Assembly: GCA_023159155.1 (NCBI GenBank)
Contig: JAJNNX010000005.1
Span: 1,302,001-1,366,000, forward strand
Length of the DNA: 64,000 nucleotides
DNA from: Ustulina deusta
Lineage: Eukaryota; Ascomycota; Sordariomycetes; Xylariales; Xylariaceae
Direction of reading: 5' to 3'
Shown here: piece by piece, positions 16,977 through 27,419 of the stretch
Position numbering within the stretch: position 1 is the first letter of the stretch
How the letters are laid out: every line of letters begins with the position of its first letter
Position numbers and translations under genes: made by a program
Notes under the pieces: generated by a model
The model's database searches: none
What the model was told of the DNA's origin: nothing
What the model saw: the letters and a program-made list of their open reading frames with translations, nothing else

Positions 16977-17555
16977 CTTGGGTCATGTTTCGAGAACAGA
17001 GATAATTTTGCGAAAGAGATAGGTAGGCCAAAACATCTGAAGAATCACAGCAGAGTTGAGTAGTACCAAAGAAAAGCCCATCCAACGAATTTGGAAATTG
17101 TTTATCCCTTGGACTGGCGACATTACCTCCCCGTCTCCTACCCCACCTCACTCTTATTCTCCTGTCTTGCTTAGAAACATACTGAAGTGGAGACACTATC
17201 GCATATTTCCTTCTAGAAGCATATTCTATGCCATGCGCTAGCATGTATCCCTGTGGCAACTCAGGAAGGTACGGTGACCTGCCCCACTACACTTGCAGGT
17301 ACATACTTATACATAGCCCACAAGACCAAGCCACCAGTACACCATTATGGACATGTGCGGCGGTCAATAGTGAGAGTGTGTGTTCCGAATTGTCGTGTCG
17401 TCGGTGTTGAGCGAAAACAGCACTCTTTCCAGGTCAGTCTTTGCTAGATGTTGATAGGGCTTGGCACAGTCCACCAACCAGCAATGCGAGGGGAGGAAGG
17501 GAGCTCTGACCACTGTTTCTTGAGAAACAGCGCCAGAGACGGCGTATAGCAGACG
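16977..17555. other. Intergenic upstream of the APH-family gene
   Basis: Promoter-side region of the minus-strand kinase-like gene. I see no further gene. It leads into the iteron array that begins near 17.7 kb. Confidence 0.5.
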
Positions 17556-17743
17556 CTACTAAAGCCCTACCATCTAGTTACGGTCCCTACTAGATAAAGC
17601 ACGTAGGTGTCAGTGCCACTCAGGCTCGTTCCGAAAAGGCGTTGGCGGATCGATCCCCGTAAGCCGTAGGGGGCCGGTCTCCTGTTGCTCTGACGTACTA
17701 GCACAGCTCTGGACCAGTACAGGTTCAGGGAGAAGTTTCGAGC

Positions 17744-17976
17744 CTGTGCTGGTCCAAGGTCGTACTGGTCCAAATCCTCGTACTGGTCCGTAGCACAAGC
17801 ATGTATCAGTCTGAGGACGTACTGGTACGGGGTCCCTATTCGTACTGGTCCAGGCATCGTACTGGTCCGCTATCCAAGGCTGTACTAGTATGGTGTCGTA
17901 CTGGTCCGGGTTCGTACCAGTACGTGGTCCTAATCCGTGCTGTTCCAGCAGCGTACTGGTACGGTCGTACCGGTAC
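17744..17976 (+). repeat. Array of CGTACTGGTCC / CGTACTGGTAC iterons
   Basis: Copies with few mismatches start at about 17744, 17761, 17779, 17818, 17841, 17858, 17881, 17897, 17913, 17952 and 17966, with spacings of 14-23 bp or about twice that. Several are the palindromic forms GTACTGGTAC or GTACCGGTAC. One inverted copy (GGACCAGTAC) lies to the left at 17711. The sequence between units is not conserved, so this is an array of spaced sites rather than a simple tandem repeat. It may be the subterminal array of a mobile element, or a protein-binding cluster. Confidence 0.8.
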
Positions 17977-17989
17977 GGTGCCAGCAGTA

Positions 17990-19348
17990 GGCCACGTGAC
18001 GGCTCACGGGCTCACAGTGAGCCAAGTTCATTAGGAACGAAGTGAAGGAAGGAATGTCTATATAATGATGAGTTTCCTATGTATCTAGTCAGTCCTTACT
18101 TCACTTAGCAATCTAAGCATACAGCTAGTTCTTGGAATTGACTCCGACTATCTGTGTGAGGTGAATACCTTAACGACAACGACGACGACGACAGTCAGTT
18201 ATTTCGGCAATAGATTACCTTTGCCTCTCGAGGCCCGATACACCCACGTCCGACCCACCTTCTAGTACACGACGGTACTATACGAGTACCTGTATCAGGG
18301 ATTATACTACATTAACGTGTCTGGGATAGGCAAACAATCACCTAGTAGCCAGCTCCGTCGGTGAATAAAGACATACATACTATTGCGATAGAAAGTCAAG
18401 GTCATACCTGTTTACCATATTGCTAAGCTGACCGCCGGGTCGAGCGGGCAAACTTGAAGTATCGGTCGGTCGGATGGCTAGTTAGCGATCGATCGATCAA
18501 TTAATTATTCACTCAATTATTCACTTGATCGATTGTCAGCTGGGAATTCCTACGATGGCTGGCAATTTGTCGTCGACGACATGATCCTGAAGGCTATTAG
18601 CCACGAAACGCGCGCTATAGATCAGTGGGCTTCGTTTGTTTTAGTTGACGGTTAAAATAGGCTGAACCGTTCGAAGAGCTGGAACGGTTTGGGGATTCAT
18701 TTCCGTCCATTTCTCTCTGCATAAGTAATGCATAAGTCTACATGGGTCGCTTCACAGTCACCTGACTGATAACTGGCTGAGCCGAGCCTGAGAAAAAGCA
18801 GCAAGTGCGCTAAGCCTAGCTCGCTGCATACTCGGCATTTGGTAAATCCTAGAACCTGGCTGGCAGGTATGTTGTATACTCAGTGCTCCACCGTTAGAAC
18901 CACCATCCATAAGTAGGTACCATCTATCAATATGTTAATAAAGAACCAATCTACCTGTTAGTAGTGTAGAACCATATAATTAATTACATTCAGTATAGAA
19001 GATAGAGACTACATAAACAGCATGTTGGATAGTCACCAATTTTCTGGAATAAGTGTAGACCAAGCTAATCATTATGGGGAGTCAAAGACTCTTTTAGTGA
19101 TGTAGTGTATGTATGATACAAGCCGCTGTTCTTTTGTCAGCCGGGAAGCCGCTAGGTATCAAACGAAAGTCCCAACCAAGACGAGATAGTGATCGCAACA
19201 AGCTGCATAGGTAGGTAGTAAAAAGCATTAGCCATATGATACAAAACCGATCAGGTAGTGTTTAATCAGTCATCCAGCCCGACGCCGCCATGCAATGCAA
19301 TGCAAATATTGTTTCTAGTTCGCCGACCATTCTAGCTTGATACCAAGC
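17990..19348. other. Intergenic, 1.36 kb
   Basis: No gene is supported. It contains a (GAC)n patch at 18178-18192, GATCGATC/ATTAATT dyads at 18487-18535, and TAGGTA motifs at about 18915 and 19208. It is downstream of RPC82. Confidence 0.5.
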
Positions 19349-21643
19349 TCAGAAGTCCTGAAAGATGGAGACAAGATCGTCCAGTCTTGATACCTGAATG
19401 AGTAGCTTTTTCTCAATATCAAGAAATTCCAAGTATTCGTTGTAAATGTCGCCTCTCAGCCTTGCTTCCTCGTTGCCTTGAACGTCGGTTCGATCAGCGG
19501 TTGCTAATGCGCCCCTCTTGTTATACCGCTCCACCTCAAGCCGCTCCAAGCAGCGCACCATCGATTTGTACGCATTGTCCAGGACTCGCTTCAGTGTTCT
19601 GGCTTCATCGAAGAACCAGAAAAACATGGTTCGGTTGGCGGCGCGGTTGTTGTCACGGGGCACTTCTTGCACCTCTAGAAAGCCTGCCATTTCCATTTCG
19701 GCCATTTTGACATGTACGTCGGGCTTTCTCATGAGGGCCATGGCGGGGAGGGTCTTGTCATCGAGTTTGCCTTTCTCTCTAAGTATTCGAGTGAGCCGTA
19801 GGCCTTGACGTCCAAAGTTGTCTTCTATCATCGTATCCAACTCGACATATCGCAATTGCTGGACAAGGGGGCCAAAATCAACTGTCCACTCGTTGTGCCC
19901 GCAATGCCGGACGAATTGTTGCTTGGCTTCGGCAAGTATGAGCAAGTGCTGGCGCATTTGGCGCATTTGCTCGGTACGAGATGACTGGCCCTCTCCAGAA
20001 TGATCTCCGCCGAATTTGGTGCCATTTTGAGCAATCGAGCCGTGATGCCCATTAACATGGGCTCCCTTGAGGCGCTCTCCGTTAGGGTCATAATCTTCAT
20101 CATCAGAACCCAGGATCTCGTCCCCTTCATCGAGAGTGCCTTGAAGATGTGAGCCCTGGATTTGAGGCGGATACTTTCGTATCTTTTCCGCGAACCGTAC
20201 ATCAATGTCCTCTTCCGACGCAGTCCCGATGCCGGTAGACACATCAACGCCCGGTAATAAATGATCAAAAATTTCTTCGGTAGTAACGCGCACGCCGGCG
20301 AAATAGGTTTCCTCCTCCTCTTCCGTCATGATCGTGTGCTGATCGTGCTGACATCTATAGACCTTTTTGCACAAACAAGCTAATAGTGCTGCGAAAACTT
20401 GCGCAGTGGTCTCACCAACAAAATCTTCAACGTGCTCAGTGAGCTTTTGGTTTCGAAGCTCCACGAGACATTTATCGAAGTTTAGTCGAACGACCGTGTT
20501 AGGCTACAAGGAAGACGTCAGGAAAGTCATAATAAGTAAAATCAGGTCATAATACTCACCTCGTCCCGGAGTATTGAACCGCCACCGTCTCCGGCGAATC
20601 CGTTAGACATCCCCCCGTTCGTAAGTTTTCGGCGCTTGATATTACTTGGCTCGTACAAGGCGTTCTCTTGCAATTTTCGCTTCGTAGTTGCACGCTCTGC
20701 CCCAATCGCCTTGATCTGCGATTTTACCATGGTATCAAATTCTGTCGTGACTTTGGCACCTCGGACACCGTTTGGAAACTCTTTCATGCATTCCTGCTCG
20801 ACGCTAGCCTTGAGATCCTGAGGAGATTGAAACATTGTGTTCGACACCGACTCCATGATTCCAGCAGCAATAAGCTGTGCCAGCGTATCATAGATCTCAT
20901 CAACGCGGATGGGCATTGCATTGTCCGTTGCCCCGTTCGCTATCCCATTACCATTGACGTAGTGTGAGCCATCATCGAATGGATCGCCAAGGTCGCCATT
21001 TTCGAAGTCGTGATCAGGGTCGGGGTCGAGGTCGTGGTCAGGATCGTGATCATGATCGTGATTTTGTTCCCCATTCATTGTTCCCTTTTTTTGACCTTGC
21101 TTTAATCTTTGATACCGCACGAGCTCAGAAATTTCAACATGACCCAGCATTAAAACGTCGTTGACCAGATCTCTTGCCATTGTTCCATACTTCATGTCAA
21201 TTACATCGAGAATTTTCCCAACCCGAACGAGATGGTAGCAGGCTCGAGGATTTGCCTCGTACGTGGTGACGGCGGTTTCATGGTCGGTCTGGTAGAAAAC
21301 GAGATTGTGCTGTATGACGATGGCAAGGCTATGCCGAACTTGCTTCGGATTCAGCGAGGTATGCAGTGCAAGATCCCTCACGTTTGATCTTCCCCTCGCT
21401 AGAAGAGCAGCCACTATACGCTGTAGAGTTCCAGATTGTAAGCGCAAAGCTGGGTCCAGTGCTTCAAGCAAATGTGCAAGGAGAGGCGTACCGAGGGAAG
21501 CTGGCCATATAGCTCGTTCACTAGCAGAGTACAGAGATCTGCAGCATTTCTTGTCTGCAGAGTCATAAATCACCAAGATCAGTATCATTCCCGCGAGGCG
21601 CATCGTGTAGCTGGACACCCAGTATGTGACTCACCACCAACAT
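19349..21643 (-). CDS. RPC82: DNA-directed RNA polymerase III subunit RPC3 (C82)
   Basis: Four exons (21635-21643, 21492-21554, 20560-21420, 19349-20503) give 695 aa; 2088 nt including the stop. The N-terminus reads MLV, then TRNAADLCTLLVNELYGQ, then RIVAALLARGRSNVRDL and TSLNPKQVRHSLAIVIQHNL. This is the first extended winged helix of the C82/RPC62 family. The subunit belongs to the C82-C34-C31 subcomplex that recruits TFIIIB and opens Pol III promoters in the nucleus. An acidic linker with His-Asp repeats (DHDHDPDHDLDPDPDHDFE) lies around residue 200. The C-terminus ends in a predicted coiled coil, IEKKLLIQVSRLDDLVSIFQDF. The first coding exon carries only three codons (MLV), which an automatic caller would miss. 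It has a GTGAGT donor and is joined without loss of frame. Confidence 0.92.
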
Positions 21644-24091
21644 GACGGCCAGGCAAATCGTTGGCTGTGCGACGAAAGACTTCGGGTGGGATGCGCGCGC
21701 GCGCAGATTGAGGGGAAGGCTTCTAGAGATCCTCTCACTATCTCTAGAGCAGCCACGATTGCTACCGTGACTTCATTGATAGTCTGGGTGTCTGGAGATT
21801 GTCAAATTGGTCGCGACGCGTGCCAAGCTAAGGTTTTGGAAAGAAGAGGAAGAGGAAGAAGACGCACTACTGTAATAGCCCGATATCACTCAAGGCTAAG
21901 ACTAAGTACCCAGGTGCAAACAAATTAACAAGTCGGAACTTTTTTTTTCTTGAGGGCGGGGAACTGTTGTTAGCTACCTAATAGACACCGTCCCCCACCA
22001 AGCTATGGCCTATGGGGATGGTGGGTACCTAAACTGGTAGGTGTCTTTTTATAAAGGGCAGTACCTTAGCAGCCAATGCGTCATACTTGTATCGGCCAGG
22101 CGCATAAATCGTTCCGAGGCTGTCCATTTCTACGACTGTAGGTAGGTTAGGTACCTACCTAAGTAGGTATATAGCTAAATTAATCATCCCTAGCTTTGCT
22201 GGCGTTACGAGGGACAGTGTCTTATTTTACCCCACATGATGGATGCATGTCAATCATCTCCATTTCTTCTACAACATCAATATCTACCTCGCATGAGGGT
22301 ATGATTTGAATAGCAACTTTTGCATTGCAATATCTCTACTTTAAGCCAATAGTACCTAGGTAGACCTGTCCGGTGCTATTATTCCTACTCATACTAGCGC
22401 AATCGCGATTCATTCTCTCGCTGGACTGACGTTGCGTCTTGCTACCCCCTCCTTTTCTCCCCCTCAGGTAGGTATCATTCTCGGATGTTATCCAATAGCT
22501 GTTGAGGGTGACGGTGTAGGATATTCAAGAGAACTCCTTCCTACCAGGTTATTTCAATTGAGGCAGGAGTGTCAACGCCAGGTGAGTCAAGGTAATTTTC
22601 TACTTAAAAGACCAAGTCAACAAGTGTATTTAATGCCAAGCTCTCATTGATATTTCGGTTTAGAGGGATACGGAGGCATAGTGCAGGCATACCTAATCCA
22701 GTGATAATACCCATTTGATTGATACCTTATTGTTGGCGTAATATAAGTACAATCATACTAATACCTATTATATATGCCAAGTGTTCAATTAACTATGTAA
22801 AACCTTCAGAGGAATTTTCACATCACAGTAAGGTTATAGCAGGATTTGAACCCGTGTATCACTACCCACCGATTCATTGTATTAATACGTAGACGCATAG
22901 TCTGGTTTCGCTCCAAGTTTATGAATTGCAGTACATGCGAGAAATAGCTGTGCTACAGCCAAGCTCTTACCATAGTTCCATGTAGTGATGTTCTCCTTGC
23001 GTTGGAAGAGACGAGAAGTACATCTTTCCTGCTGTAAGCTATATCACGACATTGCTCATTGTAGAAAGCATTCATTTTCTATAATTGCTTATTGCTAGTG
23101 AAGAGGGTCTATTGGAGAATTCTGGGATTCTCGCATAACAACAACAAATATGAACAGTGCACCCATGGCTTGACCTTTATGGTATGATCCTGACAGATTA
23201 AGGTATTATAATTTATTCGATCATGATAGACGGATTTGTGGGATAAGTCTCGTAGACCCTCATTTCACCATTGTCATATAAACATTGCTACTCGAAAGCC
23301 ACAGCCTTCTTCTACGTAGAACTCATGGAAATTTTGATTTGCTCAAAACTTTGCGTCAATGATAACTTGAACAATCATGTTATATTGCACGTTCATCCGG
23401 TTCATTCTTCGTGGTGGTTTTGAGGCTAGTGACGAGATTCGTGAGACCATCACCTCGCTCTCAACAATGAGATCCATCTCGCGAACTGATGGAAATAATC
23501 ACTAGTCGGCTGAATCTTATCATGAAGATGTTTTAATTATGGCTCGTCGTTGCCGAAGTCACTATCTTCGACTTAATATTACAATTGCCTGGTCACTTAT
23601 GCTTCTTTGACAAAGTGGCAACCAGCCCGAGAGTGGACTAGAGCGCAAAGAACTGTCGAGAGGAGAGACGGCAATAGGTGTTAAGGAATATGTATCTAGC
23701 AGTTCGATAGAAAGGCGTTGTGTTGCGAGCGATGTATTAAACCAATGCTTATCTCAACACTTTCGTCTCCAGCAGAGTCCATAGGTAATGATAAATACAG
23801 TGTCTAGGAGGGGGGTTTACCTAACCAAGGTCTATAGTACCGGGTAGACGGGGCCTGTTGATGAATCGGGGTCAGCTTCTGCAATGCGCGATCTCCTATT
23901 GGCCAAAAAGGCTGGGTTAGGTGCGAGCTTAGCTTCCGCCCACCCAAGGTCGGAGGCAGTTTGTGGCTTGTTACCGAAAATCTACCGGAATTGAGCATCT
24001 TTTTGCTCCTCCAGGCCTTCACCTCTGACCCGTCCAAAAGCGTTGTCGTTCGACTTCAATTGCCAATCGCTCCCGGCAAACCACCCTCACC
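21644..24091. other. Divergent intergenic region, 2.4 kb, between RPC82 and QCR2
   Basis: The two flanking genes are transcribed away from each other, so both promoters lie here. 21690-21710 is GC-alternating, and 21830-21860 is purine-rich. TAGGTACCTA-type motifs cluster at 22140-22170 and 22355. 22700-23800 is AT-rich with no frame over 80 codons of any note. A B-box-like GGGTTCAAATCC on the minus strand at about 22850 is discussed among the rejected items. Confidence 0.55.
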
Positions 24092-25650
24092 ATGCTCTCT
24101 AGAACGGCTCTTTCTAGGGGCGCCCGGCTTGCGGCTCGCAGGCAAGGCAGCTCGCAGCTCCGAGGCTACGCTGCCGCCGCAAGCTCCTCCGTCCCGCCCT
24201 CGCTCGCCTACGAGACGGCCGACGTTGCTGGCGTCAAGGTTGCGACCCGCGACTCCCACGGCCCGACCACGAAGCTCGCCGTTGTCGCCAGGGCTGGAAC
24301 TAGATACGAGCCTGCCCCCGGCCTCACCGTCGGGCTGGAGGAGTTTGCTTTCAAGGTGAGCTGGCGTGCTGGCGTGCCGGCTCCACGCTGCGGAGTTGAG
24401 CTAATTAGATGCAACCGCCCTAGAACACCGTATCGCGATCCGCCCTGCGCATTGTCCGAGAAACCGAGCTCCTCGGCGGCCAATTGGCCGCATACCACAC
24501 CCGAGAGGCCTTGGTCATCGAGGCCAGCTTCCTGCGCCAGGACATCCCCTACTTCACTGAACTACTGGCCGAAGTCATCTCCCAGACAAAGTACACCAGT
24601 GAGTTGCCCTCGAGTGATTGAGCATGGCCGGCTTACTCACTCCTCCATCTAGCCTACGAGTTCCAGGAGGAAGTCGAGACAGTTCTACACCTGAAGCAGG
24701 CCAAACTTGCTGGCGACGTCTCTGCTCTTGCCCTGGATGCCGCCCACTCGGTCGCCTTCCACAGCGGTCTCGGTGCTTCCTTCTACCCTTCGCCATCTAC
24801 TCCTCTCAAGGGCTACCTTGACGAAAACACGGTTGCCGACTACGCTGGAGCCGTCTACAATAAGTCAAACATTGCCCTCGTCGGCGATGGTGCTACCACC
24901 CAGGCTCTACACAAATGGACCGAGCAGTTCTTCAAGGGTACTCCTTCGTCTTCGACAAGTAGCGTGACACTCGGCGCCAAGACTTCGACCTACTATGGTG
25001 GTGAGCAACGTACTGCCAATACGGCAGGAAACGCCCTGGTCCTCGCCTTCCCCGGTTCTAGCTTCGCGACCTTCAAGCCCGAGATCGCCGTCCTCACTGC
25101 ACTGCTCGGAGGGCAGTCTAGTATCAAGTGGTCGCCTGGATTTAGTGTCCTGTCCAAGGCTACTGCCATTGCTCCCGGCGCAAACGCTTCTGCCACTAAC
25201 CTTACCTACTCGGATGCTGGCCTTCTCGCTATTCAAATCAACGGTGCCGCCTCTTCCGTCCGTAAGACGGCAGAAGAAGCGGTTAAGGCCCTGAAGAGCT
25301 TCGCCGCGAGCTCAGTTACCAAGGAGGATTTGACCAAGGCGATAGCAAAGGCCAAATTTGACGCACTAGATGCTAGTCAGTCAGGTGTCTCAACGCTTCT
25401 CTCGGCCGGTTCGGGTATCGTGCAAACAGGCAAGCCTTTCCAGATTGCTGGGACCGTTGAGTCGATTAACAGCGTCACGGCCGATAAAATTAAGACTGTG
25501 AGTCATTTTCCTAGATACTTTGCTATTAGTTCTTTACTAACTGTTATATGTCAGACTGCCAAGGCTCTTCTCGACGGCAAGGCTACGGTGACTGCGGTTG
25601 GTGATCTACATGTATTACCCTATGCTGAAGAACTTGGCCTGAAGGTGTAG
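24092..25650 (+). CDS. QCR2: Cytochrome bc1 complex subunit 2 (core protein 2)
   Basis: Four exons (24092-24355, 24424-24598, 24653-25497, 25555-25650) give 459 aa. It is a structural subunit of respiratory complex III, facing the mitochondrial matrix. The start MLSRTALSRGARLAARR is a classic matrix presequence. The body has the M16 peptidase fold of core proteins: VATRDSHGPTTKLAVVARAG, then LTVGLEEFAFKNT, SRSALRIVRETELLGGQLAA and FTELLAEVISQTKYT. The zinc-binding HxxEH of active M16 peptidases is replaced (GLEEFAF), as expected for core 2. Intron 1 joins GAGTTTGCTTTCAAG to AACACC. The last intron has a textbook TACTAAC branch. Length fits the family (about 450 aa in filamentous fungi). Confidence 0.93.
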
Positions 25651-27419
25651 ATAAGGTGGAAAGGAATAAAAGTGTACCAACAGATGAGTAGAGTCGAGTC
25701 TATCTTGTGCATATAGTAACCGCCCGTTATTAGAGTTCCTTTTCTTGTTTCCCATCTTCCAACTGAGAGGCTAGAGTAAAACAATAAAAACAACAACACC
25801 AACCGTGGCATTAGCTGCATCTAGTAGACAATATTTAACAGCGAAATAATCATACCCATATCATATATTATATCTCGTGTCGAATTATGAGCCAGGAATG
25901 AGTTGCAATGTTTGGTTTGCCCCGTAGCAGACAATATTGCTCGAGACAGGTACTACTTTTTGTTAAATCACCGGAAATGGGGCAGCTTTCAGCAGCAATT
26001 ATTGAAAACTAAGGGAGAGTCAGCGAATGATACTTGGGTAATCTCTCGATCTCGACCCTTTAAATACAATATGTCAAAAGAAAAGAAAAATCTACATATA
26101 TATAGGATGAAAGCCCACTCAGTTGAACACCAAGATACCCAACTATCAATGCAAGGATGGTAGGAATCGTGCAGCTAAGGCCCCGACGCTTATTGAGTTT
26201 CTCTTTTAATCCGTAAAGTAGGAATTAAGGCATACAGTTATTCTTGCACATCTCATACGTTATCAACCTATATTCAAGCTTAGCATTTTACCCCTATTTG
26301 CAGAATGAACTGATCACGGGAGGAAACCTACGTATGTGGAATATATTTTTGTCGGGCCGTCCCTAAGGGGAAAATAGAAGCTGTCATGGGACAGCAACAG
26401 AAGCTGATACCGCGCGGCCATCGGACTACATAGAGAAAAAGGTTGATAGCGTGGTTCTAGTAGGGAACCCAAGGCCGTACCAGGTCAGGGCTGAACTAGA
26501 TAGTTTTATTTGAATCGGCTGGTGGAGGAAGGATTTCCTTTCTCCTTATTAGCGATGGATTGAGCAGCTGCATCCATTCAACGGGGGCCCGGGTTGTATT
26601 GGCTGAGGGATTGCTCAGACCACAGGGACTATAAATTATCAAGCCGCCATCTTATGAAAGGAGATGTTACATCCTTGTCCTTCTGTTCCTCGGGTATCTC
26701 TAGCTGTGGTAGTATCAGAAGTAGATCGAGCGAAGATCAGAGAGCTGGTTCGTTTTTCCGCTGGGCGCAGGTATCGGCTTCCTTGTAACAAGCGGGAAAC
26801 AGGTGAGAAAAGGAGAAAGGCCCGGTGCGGGCCGGTCAGCCACCTCGGATTCAGCAGGCTCTTCCACATGTTTGAAATCCAGTACGAAGGATGCGGGCGA
26901 CAAAGGCTACGGTGATTGCTTCCCACTCCATTCTCATCTTCAATCATCTAAGCGAGCTCGTTCAGCTCCGCAATCCCTCCCACCTTACCCCCCCAAAAGC
27001 TCCCAGGCAGAGCGAATCATAACCTTGCATTGTGATTTCGAGTCCGAATAATACTTACTAATCACCATGTCGGATACTCACTTTGAGGCTGTTGCTAGCC
27101 AGAACGCCTTCAGCCGCCCGCTGGGCAGCCTTTAAATCGCGAACACTAGACTATTCAATTTGCATTGTGTCTCAGCTTCCCGCACTCTGTCTCCGACCCG
27201 GGCTGTGATGTCAATTACTCCATTACCTTTAAAACATCGACGTCATCCAACCATCTCCGGACAGCTCCGGAGTCAACTCTGCTGAGACAGAGTTTCAATG
27301 ATACGAGACAATCACCCAAAGGTAAAATTGGGCAGCGTTTAAGTGATAGTCTACATAGAGACAAGGGTTACTACATATGAAACGTAAGCCACACGAAATA
27401 TAATCCACTGACAAGGGAA
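25651..27419. other. Intergenic, 1.77 kb, AT-rich
   Basis: QCR2 3' flank followed by sequence in which I find no gene. Frames of 60-100 codons on both strands at 26590-26950 overlap one another and lack family resemblance. No repeat array or RNA gene was seen. Confidence 0.5.

Noticed and set aside
22841..22915. Possible tRNA on the minus strand (GGGTTCAAATCC B box, 3' end TATAACC)
   Set aside because: The 5' acceptor strand (GACTATG) pairs poorly, and the D and anticodon stems do not form; at best an old pseudogene.
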